Shown: positions 33,481 through 42,555 of the stretch, piece by piece
How positions within the stretch are numbered: the first letter of the stretch is position 1
Layout of the letters: each line of letters opens with the position of its first letter
Source: UMGS1590 sp036303105
GTDB lineage: Bacteria; Bacillota; Peptococcia; Peptococcales; Peptococcaceae
Assembly (NCBI GenBank): GCA_036303105.1
Contig: JAXJBF010000053.1
Span: forward strand, 1-64,000
DNA length: 64,000 nucleotides
Reading direction: 5' to 3'
Notes under the pieces: generated by a model
What the model was told of the DNA's origin: nothing
What the model saw: the letters and a program-made list of their open reading frames with translations, nothing else
The model's database searches: none
Translations under genes and position numbers: made by a program

Positions 33481-34134
33481 ATGGAATTTAAGACCCACGT
33501 AACCCTGCACAAAGATGGCACCTATTCCCTTGGTGTCAACATTGACTATGGCTTTATGAGCCCAGATGATCTGATTAAAATTGCCGAACTCGCCAAGAAG
33601 CACAATGTGACTCAGATTATGGCAACCACTGCTAAGAAGATCAGCTTCTACAATATTCAGGAAGCCGATGTCAACCCACTGTGGGACGACATTCTCGCAA
33701 CATTTGGCGACCGTGTACGTAACCCAAAAGGCAAAATCATTGTCTGCCCTGGCAAAGATCATTGCAAATTTGCGATGCCTGGATTCGATGGTCATGCTAT
33801 GGCTGACAAGATCGTTGCAATCTCCCAGAAGCATGATGCAGGCAAGCTCAAAGTTGGTGTAGCAACCTGCCCACGCTGCTGCTCTATGGCACGCGTTCGT
33901 GACGTTGCTGTTTATGCTGGAGCAAAAGGCTGGACCGTTGCTCTTGGCGGCAACGGCGGTACACTGCCAGGTGCTGGCACAGTTGTTGCTGATGGCTTGT
34001 CCGATGATGAAGCACTTGCACTCGTCGACAAGCTCTACACCTATGTCGAAACCAAGAAGAACGGCAACGAACGTTCTGCACGTCTGCTGAAGCGTCTTGG
34101 TGAAGACGATCTGAAAGCGTTCTTGGCTGAATAA
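33481..34134 (+). CDS. Small sirohaem-type sulfite/nitrite reductase
   Basis: The 217-residue protein is one half of the usual sulfite/nitrite reductase fold. A ferredoxin-like half domain (about 1-60, FKTHVTLHKDGTYSLGVN) leads to the 4Fe-4S/sirohaem domain. The cluster cysteines lie in CPGKDHCKF near 97 and TCPRCCSMAR near 135, in the C-x5-C...C-x3-C arrangement. The length matches the low-mass assimilatory-type sulfite reductases of anaerobes, which reduce sulfite to sulfide in a six-electron step. An electron donor is not encoded nearby. Annotation as a nitrite reductase is an alternative. GGAGG precedes the ATG, and the gene is monocistronic. Confidence 0.8.
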   Translation: MEFKTHVTLHKDGTYSLGVNIDYGFMSPDDLIKIAELAKKHNVTQIMATTAKKISFYNIQEADVNPLWDDILATFGDRVRNPKGKIIVCPGKDHCKFAMPGFDGHAMADKIVAISQKHDAGKLKVGVATCPRCCSMARVRDVAVYAGAKGWTVALGGNGGTLPGAGTVVADGLSDDEALALVDKLYTYVETKKNGNERSARLLKRLGEDDLKAFLAE

Positions 34135-34155
34135 GCCATTAATACCATCTCTTTG

Positions 34156-34186
34156 CACCATCGAGCATCCCTCGATGGTGTTTTTT
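34156..34186 (+). terminator. Terminator of the sulfite reductase gene
   Basis: A perfect 10-bp stem (34156-34165 with 34171-34180) is followed by TTTTTT. Confidence 0.9.
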
Positions 34187-34193
34187 CATACAC

Positions 34194-34222
34194 AAAAGGC
34201 TTGGCGTTCTGCCAAGCCTTTT
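34194..34222 (-). terminator. Terminator of the large SLH gene
   Basis: A 12-bp perfect stem (34194-34205 with 34211-34222) lies just after the SLH gene stop on the minus strand and can act in both directions. Confidence 0.8.
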
Positions 34223-34225
34223 CTT

Positions 34226-36763
34226 TTATGCCAGCCGCAGCAACAGCGCAGCCATCTGTGCACGCGTGGCAATGCCCTGCGGCACCAGCGTCGTTTCCGT
34301 CATGCCTGCGAGCACGCCTTCCGCACAAGCCCAGGAAACCGCCTCTTCAGCCCAGTCACTGACCGCATCAGCATCCTCATAACCACTCAAATCATAACGC
34401 GCATCGACATTGACGCCTTGATAAGCGCTGTAGTTTTGCAGCATCGCTGCCAATTGTTCACGCGTGACAGCAGCATTCGGCTGGAAACGGCCATCATCGA
34501 AGCCGTTGACCACACCTTCCTCTTCCGCCCAAGCAACAGCCGTTTCGTACCAATCCCCCGAGGAGACATCAGAAAAATTCGTATCCATTGCTGCCGGGCT
34601 GCCTGCCATGCGATGGAGAACGGCGGTCACCATAGCGCGTGTCATCGTCTGATCAGGCGCAAAGCAATCGGCACTCGTTCCCGTCATCCAGCCATGTGCA
34701 TAAACATCTGCCACGGCATCATAATACCAGGCACCTTCATCCACATCGCCAAACGGCAGCATGGGTTCGATTGGTGGCAGCTCTTCTGCCGGCGTTTCTT
34801 GCGCTTCTGTCTCTGGCTCTGACTCAGGTTCCGGATCCGACGGAACAATCACCGGCGGCGTCAAAGTCGGCAGCGTTAGCGCCTCACGCGTTATCTCGAT
34901 CTTGTCTTCATCAAACAGACGATCGCACACGCTGCATTCGTAATGCGCTGCCAAGCCTGCAGCATCATACGTTGGCGCTACGCGCTCACAGTACCGATAA
35001 TCATGATCGCTCAGTGCACCATAAGCCTCACCGCAAGTCACACATTGCGCCCGTTGTTCGCAAGTCGCCTGACCGCCGCTGTGTGAACACGCATAGCCGC
35101 ATGTTGTGCACACGCCTTCTGCCCAGTCATGTGCTGCCCGTTCGATAGGTGCATGACACTTAGTGCAGCTTTTCCAATGATGGGCTGCATCCTGCTGCCA
35201 GGCCCCAGGAACGTGCTGCTCAAAGATAGCCATTATTTGGCAATCGTTTTCGAGCGTAAACGTATAGGCTGCACCGGTGTTTTCGATAGCGTTCTCCCCT
35301 GCTTTCCAGCCCACAAAATGATAACCTTCCGCAGGCGTTGCGTTCAGCGTCACCACCGAGCCCTCTTCATAGCGGCCTTCGCCCACAACCGTGCCACTTT
35401 GCGCCGGCTCCGCTGCAATGGTCACTTCTGCCATACCATCATCAATGGTAGATTCCGGCGGATTGCCCGCAACTTTACCCTTCAGCGTCCCATTTCCGGT
35501 AATAGCACCCTTGTTCATCAACGTCACACCATCTGGCACCATCAACGCTGAGCCTTCAGGAATCAACAGCGACTGTTCTTCAACAATGGTGAGGTCGGAC
35601 GTGAGCGTTACATTTCCATAAACTTGCCCTTTATAATTACAGAACACAATACCCTGCCAATTCTCCGTACTACCACTAAACATAGGAACTTGCTCCGAAC
35701 CACTCTCGGCATAAATAATTGGGCAAGATTGCGTTGGTAAGACAACGATATTATTTGGAGCACCACTGTAACCACCGCCATCGCCAATGGCGTCCCCGGG
35801 GCTGGTACCATCACCACCCGCAGCATAAATGGTTCCGCCATAAATTTCAATGACACCACCAGCACCTTTATGACCACCGCCTATTCCTGCAGAGCCTTGA
35901 TTAATAATGGTACTACCCTTAGCATGAATTTCACCACCAAAAATTTTTATACAATTAAATTTATCCTTATCTACACTACTGATACTTCCATACCCTGATC
36001 CTATTCCTGCCCCCCCATTATCCCCTTCAGCGTGTATTTCTCCATCATATATTACTATATTCCCACCAATACCAGAAATTCCTCCACCAATACCCGCGCC
36101 ATTATTTTTGCCTGTTGCAAAAATTGTTCCTCCATTAATTACTATTTTCTCCTCTTCGTCGCTTCCATCACCATAACCACCACCACCAATACCTGCACCA
36201 TAATCTCCTTCTGCATAGATTAAACCACCATTTATAATAATATTTCCACCAGAACGACTTTGTCCGCCACCAATTCCCGAACCATACCAACCGCCAACAA
36301 CATCAATCGTTCCGCCATTGATTTTAATCACTCCACCAGGCTCTTTATAATTGCCTCCAATTGCAGCATTTTCTTCCATTACCTTTTTAGCAATCAACTT
36401 TCCCGTTCCATGCTCTTGTCCATAAATGGTCAAACTGTTGCTGCCCGTTACATGAATGCCTTGATCTATGTTCAAAGTCGCACCATCGCATAGCACCAGA
36501 TACACATCGCCCTGCACCTCCACCCGCTGAGGCAGGCTCACCGTTCCGTTCGCTACATACCATGCTTCACCATCCTGCCCAGTCCATGCTACTGTATCAG
36601 CTGTAAGAGGAATAGCATTCTCAGGAATGTTCTTTCGACATCCCTGCGTGTCTAAATAATACGCCACATCTCCCTCATCCGCCCATCCCGCAGCAGGCAG
36701 CATCATACAAAGCATTGCAATACACAGCACCCACGCACAACCTCGCCGCCATCTTCCAGCCAT
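34226..36763 (-). CDS. Large SLH-domain surface protein with beta-helix repeats
   Basis: The start at 36763 has AAAGGTG upstream. After a signal peptide (about 1-28, ending AGWA), residues about 90-330 hold repeats of the type INGGTI-(V/Y)A-GG(N/G)GAGIGGG. These form a right-handed beta-helix of the polysaccharide-lyase or adhesin kind. Next come an InlB-like bacterial repeat (GSVVTLNATPAEGYHFVGWK), two or three Cys-pair modules (CTKCH, CTTCGYAC, CVTCG, CSVCD), and a Pro/Glu-rich linker. Three SLH domains (FGDVDEGAWYYDAVADVYAHGWMTG onwards) bind the pyruvylated cell-wall polymer. The role is cell-surface adhesion or carbohydrate contact, not further resolved. The Gly-rich part is AT-richer than the rest. 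Confidence 0.85.
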   Translation of the reverse strand: MAGRWRRGCAWVLCIAMLCMMLPAAGWADEGDVAYYLDTQGCRKNIPENAIPLTADTVAWTGQDGEAWYVANGTVSLPQRVEVQGDVYLVLCDGATLNIDQGIHVTGSNSLTIYGQEHGTGKLIAKKVMEENAAIGGNYKEPGGVIKINGGTIDVVGGWYGSGIGGGQSRSGGNIIINGGLIYAEGDYGAGIGGGGYGDGSDEEEKIVINGGTIFATGKNNGAGIGGGISGIGGNIVIYDGEIHAEGDNGGAGIGSGYGSISSVDKDKFNCIKIFGGEIHAKGSTIINQGSAGIGGGHKGAGGVIEIYGGTIYAAGGDGTSPGDAIGDGGGYSGAPNNIVVLPTQSCPIIYAESGSEQVPMFSGSTENWQGIVFCNYKGQVYGNVTLTSDLTIVEEQSLLIPEGSALMVPDGVTLMNKGAITGNGTLKGKVAGNPPESTIDDGMAEVTIAAEPAQSGTVVGEGRYEEGSVVTLNATPAEGYHFVGWKAGENAIENTGAAYTFTLENDCQIMAIFEQHVPGAWQQDAAHHWKSCTKCHAPIERAAHDWAEGVCTTCGYACSHSGGQATCEQRAQCVTCGEAYGALSDHDYRYCERVAPTYDAAGLAAHYECSVCDRLFDEDKIEITREALTLPTLTPPVIVPSDPEPESEPETEAQETPAEELPPIEPMLPFGDVDEGAWYYDAVADVYAHGWMTGTSADCFAPDQTMTRAMVTAVLHRMAGSPAAMDTNFSDVSSGDWYETAVAWAEEEGVVNGFDDGRFQPNAAVTREQLAAMLQNYSAYQGVNVDARYDLSGYEDADAVSDWAEEAVSWACAEGVLAGMTETTLVPQGIATRAQMAALLLRLA

Positions 36764-36893
36764 CGTTCTCACCTTTCTTTCGTGATCCTGCACAAGAACA
36801 ACCTATTATATCCAGTATAACGCACTCTCCAGAAGGACGATAGTCTTTTTAACAGATACATTCGTGATTGATGGGTTTTATAGGTTTTCCCAA

Positions 36894-36922
36894 TAAAAAA
36901 GAGAACCTCCTTGGGTTCTCTT
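36894..36922 (-). terminator. Terminator of corA
   Basis: AAGAGAACC (36899-36907) pairs with GGTTCTCTT (36914-36922), and the A run at 36895-36900 gives the T tract on the minus strand. It ends the oxidoreductase-corA transcript. Confidence 0.8.
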
Positions 36923-36946
36923 GGAAATTGAACAGTTGCTTTCTTT

Positions 36947-37795
36947 TCACAGCCATTTCTTGTGTTTGAAGTACCAGAACAGCCCGACGACAATGAGAAT
37001 GCTGACGACTATAACGGCGGGATAACCGTAACGCCAATGGAGCTCGGGCATATCTGTGAAGTTCATGCCATACCAGCCGACGAGCAAGGTCAACGGCAGG
37101 AAGATGGTGGTTATTATCGTGAATACTTTCATGAGATCGTTCTGCTGAATGGACAGCTGCGACTGATAGGCATCCTGCATTTGGTCAACGATAGACTGTA
37201 GGTTCTGCACTTTGCTGGAATAACGATCGGTGCGGGCATCAAGAATCGAAAGACGATCAAGAATGGTCTGCGAAAAAAACGGTGTGTCATCGAGCAGCAT
37301 GTCGTCGAAAACAATGTTGATCTGTTCGTAGTAACGTTTAAGGCGCACAAGTTCACGGCGTTTGGCAACGATGGCATCCAGTGTGTTTGCCAAGTTACCC
37401 GAAAGGATGCTGGTCATGATACCGTCAAGCTGATCTTCGATTTTTTCTAAATAATCCATATCACCGCGGAACAGCTGGATGAAGAAGCGATACAAGCACT
37501 GCTCATTGGATAGCGTTGGCGGTGTATTATCGATGGCTTTCATCGCATTGCTGCAATATTGATAAGCGCTGTCGTTCCTACAAATGAAAAATAGATCTTC
37601 TTGATCCATGTATATAAGAATGCGAAATAATTTTTCAATATCACTATGAATGTTATACCAATCAAAAGAAAAAAGCGCGAATCCACCAAAATTGCTGAAC
37701 CCTTCAATCTGTGCTTCACGAATGATACGCAGAGATTCTGGCTGCAGTTGATGCTGCCAGTCGGGCAAATCGTCCAGCATAATGACATGTTGCAT
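36947..37795 (-). CDS. corA: CorA-family divalent cation channel
   Basis: CorA proteins form pentameric Mg2+ (or Co2+/Ni2+) channels. The 282-residue protein has an N-terminal cytoplasmic alpha/beta part, a long helical stalk (about 110-215), and two C-terminal membrane segments. The selectivity motif YGMNFTDMPEL sits between them near 243-253, and the Lys-rich tail (KHKKWL) is present. All signature residues are intact. It starts 12 bases after the FAD-oxidoreductase gene stop and should be co-transcribed. The protein is at the short end for CorA. Confidence 0.9.
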   Translation of the reverse strand: MQHVIMLDDLPDWQHQLQPESLRIIREAQIEGFSNFGGFALFSFDWYNIHSDIEKLFRILIYMDQEDLFFICRNDSAYQYCSNAMKAIDNTPPTLSNEQCLYRFFIQLFRGDMDYLEKIEDQLDGIMTSILSGNLANTLDAIVAKRRELVRLKRYYEQINIVFDDMLLDDTPFFSQTILDRLSILDARTDRYSSKVQNLQSIVDQMQDAYQSQLSIQQNDLMKVFTIITTIFLPLTLLVGWYGMNFTDMPELHWRYGYPAVIVVSILIVVGLFWYFKHKKWL

Positions 37796-37807
37796 GATGA
37801 ACCTCCT

Positions 37808-39400
37808 TTAATCTGCACGGAAGGTACGAATGATCTGTTCAGCACAGGCAATGCCGTCGATGGCAGAGCTGACAATACCTCCAGCATAGCCTGCTCCTTC
37901 GCCAATTGGATAAACTCCGCGTATGTTTAAGCTTTCTCTGGTCAGTTTGTCGCGGAGCAAACGCACTGGCGACGAGGAACGTGTCTCCACACCAGTGAGC
38001 ACCGCATCCGGCCGATCAAAACCATGCAGCCGCTGAGCCATGCCGCCAATGGCCGCCCGCAAACTGTCTGTGATGACATTTGGATAGAGTCCGCTGAGGT
38101 CGCTCAGCACATACCCTGGGCGCACGCTTGGCTGTACACTGCCAAGGGTTGTGGTCGCAGACCTACGCAGAAAATCGCCGACGGTTTGTACCGGTGCTTT
38201 ATACCCTCCGCCGCCAAGCACATAGCATGCTGCTTCAATGCGTTCCTGAAAAAGAATCCCATCAAGGACGCCGCTTCCAAAGTCCTCTGGCCCCACGTTC
38301 ACAAGTAAGGCACTGTTGGCGTTGACCAAATCACGCGCGTGATAGCTCATCCCATTGACAACGAGCCGTTCTGCTTCGCTGGATGCAGCCACCACTTGCC
38401 CGCCGGGACACATGCAGAAGGTGTAGCAGCCACGATCACGCACATCGTCGTGCCACGTCAACTGATAGCTGGCCGCGCCCAAGCGAGGATGTCCTGCATA
38501 TTCTCGATACTGGGTGCGGTCAATAAAGTTCTGCGGATGTTCGATGCGGAAGCCCACCGCAAAAGGTTTCGCTTCCATAGCCATGCCCTGGCTGTACAAT
38601 GTACGGAAAAGTGGGCGGCTGCTATGACCAAGGGCCAACAGCACCACATTGCTGTAAAAATTGCCTGCATTGGTGACAACGCCCTGCACAGCGCCATCAT
38701 TCACCAAAAGCTGCTGCACCGTAACGCCAAAGCGCACGTCGCCGCCATTGGCAATGATGCGCTCGCGCATAGAAACGATGACGTCTTTTAACATATCGGT
38801 GCCAATATGCGGCTTGGCCTGATAGGTGATCTCCTCTGGCGCACCATGCGCAGCAAAGATGGCATTAACCTTGTGACCGAGCGGATTTTTGCTGCGACTG
38901 GTGAGTTTGCCATCGGAAAAAGTGCCAGCGCCGCCTTCCCCAAACTGCACATTGCTGGAAAGGTCCAACGTGCCATCCTGCCAAAAACGATCCACCTGCG
39001 CTGTGCGTTCCGGCACAGCCTGCCCCTGCTCCAGTAAAAGCGGAGCATAGCCATGTTCAGCCAGCGTATAGGCAGCAAACAAGCCTGCCGGACCTGCACC
39101 CACAACAATGGGGCGTCCGCTCAATGGTTGATCCCCCGGCTCCAACGGAGCTTCGACTTGTTCTGGACGCCAGCTTATATTTTTATCGCGCAAAGCACGC
39201 AGTTTTTTCTCATTCAAAGGTGCATCCACAGACACTTGATAGCTAAAGCGAGGTGTTTCACGCCGACGCGCATCAAGCGATTCTTTAAGAATGGTATAGG
39301 AAAATCCATCTTCTGGAAGCCGCAAGCGCGCTGCAATCTTTTGGCGCAACGCAGACAAAGGCTCGTCAATATCAAGATGGAGTTGATTGATGATGATCAT
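37808..39400 (-). CDS. FAD-dependent dehydrogenase (COG2509-like)
   Basis: The 530-residue protein has a ~95-residue N-terminal domain (beginning MIIINQLHLDIDEPLSALRQ). A Rossmann FAD-binding motif GRPIVVGAGPAGLFAAYTLAEHG follows near 94-116. Conserved blocks VQFGEGGAGTFSDGKLTSR near 149-167 and the C-terminal YPIGEGAGYAGGIVSSAIDGI near 500-520 identify the uncharacterised FAD-dependent dehydrogenase family COG2509. The substrate is unknown. The gene precedes corA by 12 bases and is divergent from an ATP-grasp gene. AGGAGAG lies before the start codon. Confidence 0.85.
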   Translation of the reverse strand: MIIINQLHLDIDEPLSALRQKIAARLRLPEDGFSYTILKESLDARRRETPRFSYQVSVDAPLNEKKLRALRDKNISWRPEQVEAPLEPGDQPLSGRPIVVGAGPAGLFAAYTLAEHGYAPLLLEQGQAVPERTAQVDRFWQDGTLDLSSNVQFGEGGAGTFSDGKLTSRSKNPLGHKVNAIFAAHGAPEEITYQAKPHIGTDMLKDVIVSMRERIIANGGDVRFGVTVQQLLVNDGAVQGVVTNAGNFYSNVVLLALGHSSRPLFRTLYSQGMAMEAKPFAVGFRIEHPQNFIDRTQYREYAGHPRLGAASYQLTWHDDVRDRGCYTFCMCPGGQVVAASSEAERLVVNGMSYHARDLVNANSALLVNVGPEDFGSGVLDGILFQERIEAACYVLGGGGYKAPVQTVGDFLRRSATTTLGSVQPSVRPGYVLSDLSGLYPNVITDSLRAAIGGMAQRLHGFDRPDAVLTGVETRSSSPVRLLRDKLTRESLNIRGVYPIGEGAGYAGGIVSSAIDGIACAEQIIRTFRAD

Positions 39401-39482
39401 AACGGTTCTCTCCTTTTCTGCTTTTATTGTAGCCGAGAAATGCGTATGCCGTCAATGAATGGGTGCAGAGCGCGCGCCATTG

Positions 39483-39491
39483 TGCTATACT
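39483..39491 (+). promoter_or_regulatory. Extended -10 promoter of the ATP-grasp/CBS operon
   Basis: TGCTATACT matches the extended -10 form seen at several other genes here. The start codon lies 30 bases further on. Confidence 0.55.
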
Positions 39492-39521
39492 AAGGGCATA
39501 TCCTCGAAAGGAGCTTCATGA

Positions 39522-40769
39522 ATGGACAACATCATTAAAAATAAAGACAAACGTTTTTTGCCGGTGCTCCTCGGCACCGACGCCAACTGCTACGGTATGG
39601 CCCGCAATTTTCACCAGGCCTATGGCATCAAATCACTGGCATTGGGTAAAATTCCACTGCTTGAAACGCGTCACAGCAAAATCGTGCAGGTACACACCAC
39701 ACCTGATTTTGACACCGACGAGGTTTTCTTAAAAGTGCTTGACGATGTCGCCAATACCTACGCACCAATCTACAAGAATTTGATTCTCATCGCCTGCGGC
39801 GACCGCTATACCGAGCTGCTCTGCACCCACAAAGAAACCCTCAGCGATCGTTTTATTGTGCCTTATATCGACTTATCCCTCAAGAACAAGCTCGAAAACA
39901 AGGAAGATTTCTATAACATCTGCGAAGAATATGGGTTGGATTATCCATCCACCGTCATGCTGTACAAGGATTCCCAGCCTCCATTCGATCTGCCATTTGA
40001 TTATCCAATCGCTGTCAAAGCCAGCGACTCCATTGAATATGTGGCACTCGATTTTCCTGGCAAAAAGAAATCTTACAAAGCCAATTCGCCAGCTGAATTG
40101 GAAGAAATTTTCCATGATATCTACAACGCTGGCTATACCGGCACCTTAATTGTCCAAGATTTTATTCCTGGCGACGACGCCGCCATGTATGTGCTCAATT
40201 CCTATTCTGATGTCAATGGAAAAGTACAAGCCATGTGTCTCGGCCACTGTGTGCTCGAAGACTATACACCGGCCGGCATTGGCAACTACAATGCCATCAT
40301 CCAGGAAGGCATCCAGGAAGTCTATGACAAATATCAGGCCTTTCTGGAAGCCATCGGCTTTGTGGGCTTCTCCAACTTTGACATTAAATACGATGAACGC
40401 GATGGCCGCTACAAAGTGTTTGAAATCAACATCCGCCAGGGACGTTCCAGTTTCTTCACAACAGTCAGCGGCTGCAACATGGTAGAATACCTCGTACGCG
40501 ATCGTATTCAAAACAAGCATACCTCCCAAGTGCACTACCACAATGCACCTGCACTCTGGCTGCATGTGCCAACACGCCTGGTGCTTGACTATGCGCCGGA
40601 ACGCACGTTGCCACAGATTCGCCGCCTGATGAACGAACACAAAACCGACTGCACCTTGCTCTACGAAAAAGACATGACCCTTTATCGTCGCATTATGATC
40701 AATCGCTTCTACCACCAGCAATGGCAGCGCTATAAAGACTGGTTCAACAAGCGTTCAATCAACGATTAA
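39522..40769 (+). CDS. ATP-grasp carboxylate-amine ligase
   Basis: The 415-residue protein starts with a Rossmann-like domain (LPVLLGTDANCYGMARNFHQAYG) of the type seen in COG3919 ligases. The ATP-grasp core follows: YPIAVKASDS near 164-173 (ATP-contacting Lys), LIVQDFIPGDDAAMYVL near 208-224, and the metal-binding VFEINIRQGRSS near 302-313, with Glu and Asn. Such enzymes join a carboxylate to an amine through an acyl phosphate. Relatives act on D-aspartate or on cell-wall and small peptides. The exact substrate cannot be read here. It is followed after 31 bases by a CBS-domain gene that may sense nucleotides. Confidence 0.8.
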   Translation: MDNIIKNKDKRFLPVLLGTDANCYGMARNFHQAYGIKSLALGKIPLLETRHSKIVQVHTTPDFDTDEVFLKVLDDVANTYAPIYKNLILIACGDRYTELLCTHKETLSDRFIVPYIDLSLKNKLENKEDFYNICEEYGLDYPSTVMLYKDSQPPFDLPFDYPIAVKASDSIEYVALDFPGKKKSYKANSPAELEEIFHDIYNAGYTGTLIVQDFIPGDDAAMYVLNSYSDVNGKVQAMCLGHCVLEDYTPAGIGNYNAIIQEGIQEVYDKYQAFLEAIGFVGFSNFDIKYDERDGRYKVFEINIRQGRSSFFTTVSGCNMVEYLVRDRIQNKHTSQVHYHNAPALWLHVPTRLVLDYAPERTLPQIRRLMNEHKTDCTLLYEKDMTLYRRIMINRFYHQQWQRYKDWFNKRSIND

Positions 40770-40800
40770 TCATTGCCTGAGTCCGAAAGGAGAAATTTCT

Positions 40801-41292
40801 ATGAACAAGACCATCTCTGACATCATGATCAAAAATCCGATCACCATCGCCGAAAACGCTACTGTCCAAGACGCCATTGACCTTTTCAGCTATTACCGCA
40901 TCGGCTGCCTGCCAGTGGTCGATCCTGCTGGTCATCTTGTTTCTTTTCTCAGTGATGGCGACATCATCGGCTTCATTGCTCGTCGCACCAAGCAGCAAGA
41001 TCGCATTCCGCAGATCTTCCACGCAACCATTTACGAAGCAGACGATTACTACAAGCGCGATGAAGAGATCATGAAAGAGCTTGAAGAAATTTCCGTCATG
41101 TACACGGCCACTAAGAAAGTTCAATTTGCCTATGAAGATGACAACCTCGCAGAAATCGCAACACTTATGGATGATCGTCGTTTGAAACACGTGCCTGTTG
41201 TAGAGCGTGGCACCAACAAGTTGATCGGCTTGCTCGCTCGCCGTGATATTATCCTCGCCTTCTTTGACAGCGTCGTCAATGACAATCAATAA
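40801..41292 (+). CDS. CBS-domain pair protein
   Basis: The 163-residue protein consists of two CBS motifs forming one Bateman module: residues about 5-60 (SDIMIKNPITIAENATVQDAI, then GCLPVVDPAGHLVSFLSDGDI) and about 98-155 (LAEIATLMDDRRLKHVPVVERGTNKLIGLLARRDI). CBS modules bind adenine nucleotides and control partner proteins. AAAGGAG lies before the ATG. Being second in an operon with the ATP-grasp ligase, it might modulate that enzyme, which is inference. No catalytic domain is attached. Confidence 0.88.
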   Translation: MNKTISDIMIKNPITIAENATVQDAIDLFSYYRIGCLPVVDPAGHLVSFLSDGDIIGFIARRTKQQDRIPQIFHATIYEADDYYKRDEEIMKELEEISVMYTATKKVQFAYEDDNLAEIATLMDDRRLKHVPVVERGTNKLIGLLARRDIILAFFDSVVNDNQ

Positions 41293-41302
41293 TTCGACAC
41301 AC

Positions 41303-41337
41303 AAAAAGGACCACCGAAAAAATCGGTGGTCCTTTTG
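41303..41337. terminator. Bidirectional terminator between CBS and opine dehydrogenase genes
   Basis: A 15-base arm (41303-41317) pairs with 41323-41337 around AAAAA, with A and T runs on each side. It serves the convergent CBS gene and first opine-dehydrogenase-like gene. Confidence 0.85.
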
Positions 41338-41361
41338 CTTTATTCCATACAACAGCACCTG

Positions 41362-42471
41362 TTAAACCATTGCTTCAAGGTCTTCAACACTCTTGGCATC
41401 GCCCATCCCAAGGCTCTTTAAGGTCAGGCCTTCTTCGAAGAAATTACGACGCAAAATCGTGTTGCCAATAGTGATGACCGCATCAATATTTGGTGTTGGC
41501 ACCCCGGCAATGCGGCCAAGATTGGACCAAAGCACCAACCCATCAGAGATGTCCTCTGTAAAATAGCGGCTGTTGACATGGGCAGGCCCTTTAATCTTTG
41601 AGAACACTTCACTATGATTGAATAGATGCTGTAAGGTTTCATCCTTGTTGTCGAAATAGCCACGATTGTAACGGCTCTCAACAGCATCCTCAAGGTCGAA
41701 ACCAAACGCGCGGCCAATGGCCAAACGCTCACCTTCGATGGCACGCATCAGGCGAACCGTATGTTCCGTAACCCCTTCAACATAGTAGTAAAATTCGCCG
41801 CCAGAATAATCAATACGTCCAGCATTCAGCAAACATGGCCCTGGGTGCACTTCCGGATTGCCATTTTCCAAGGTGGTTTCCCAAATATTCTCAGCAATGA
41901 CCATACCATCGTACAATTGGCTGCACACATCGTACAATTCCTGAGTATTTTCTTTTGGATAAGCAGCAAAATAAGTTTTTTTCACACGAAGATATAATTC
42001 TACAACCCCTTCGCGTGCCATGCCACGGGTTCCATAAGTCAGGGTATTCAGCTCGCAAAGCTTGAATTTTTTATGAATCCCCATTGCCTTGGCTTTGTTT
42101 GCAAAACGCACACAACTCATAGCTGCTGCTGCATTGAAGAAAATGACCTGGTCTTCGCTCACAATTGGCGCAAGCAGCTCTGCATAGTCATCAACTGCAT
42201 AGCCCGGCACGGTGATCATCAAAACTTGCGCATCTTTAATGGCTTCTTCCATGTCGATGGTATAGTTGGTGATTGGAACAAAAACTTCTTTGGGCGGCTC
42301 GGCATTAGGTTCCTGTAACAACAATCCGCCACGATTGATCAGCCCTTCAAACTGATATTCACGTGTTGGCCAGGTGAATAAGCTAATATCAAATCCACGT
42401 TCGCCGAGATCAGCTGCTGCAGTCAAACCACCATTACCGGCACCTAAAATCGCTACTTTTTTTACTTCCAT
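41362..42471 (-). CDS. NAD/NADP octopine/nopaline dehydrogenase-family protein, copy 1
   Basis: The family condenses an amino acid with a keto acid to an opine, or acts in reverse, using NAD(P)H. The 369-residue protein has the N-terminal Rossmann motif VAILGAGNGGLTAAADLGERG near 5-25. The C-terminal helical domain carries the conserved NGNPEVHPGPCLLNAGRIDY near 204-223, with the substrate-binding His. It is the same length as its upstream neighbour and clearly homologous along the whole length. Each gene has its own -10 region. A role in opine metabolism or redox balance is likely, but the substrate pair is unknown. Confidence 0.85.
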   Translation of the reverse strand: MEVKKVAILGAGNGGLTAAADLGERGFDISLFTWPTREYQFEGLINRGGLLLQEPNAEPPKEVFVPITNYTIDMEEAIKDAQVLMITVPGYAVDDYAELLAPIVSEDQVIFFNAAAAMSCVRFANKAKAMGIHKKFKLCELNTLTYGTRGMAREGVVELYLRVKKTYFAAYPKENTQELYDVCSQLYDGMVIAENIWETTLENGNPEVHPGPCLLNAGRIDYSGGEFYYYVEGVTEHTVRLMRAIEGERLAIGRAFGFDLEDAVESRYNRGYFDNKDETLQHLFNHSEVFSKIKGPAHVNSRYFTEDISDGLVLWSNLGRIAGVPTPNIDAVITIGNTILRRNFFEEGLTLKSLGMGDAKSVEDLEAMV

Positions 42472-42555
42472 TCATTTTCCTCCTTGAAACAGTTTTCGTT
42501 AGTATAACATTTTCTTGCTAAAAACATGTTCAGAATAAATGAAAAATTGCAAAAA

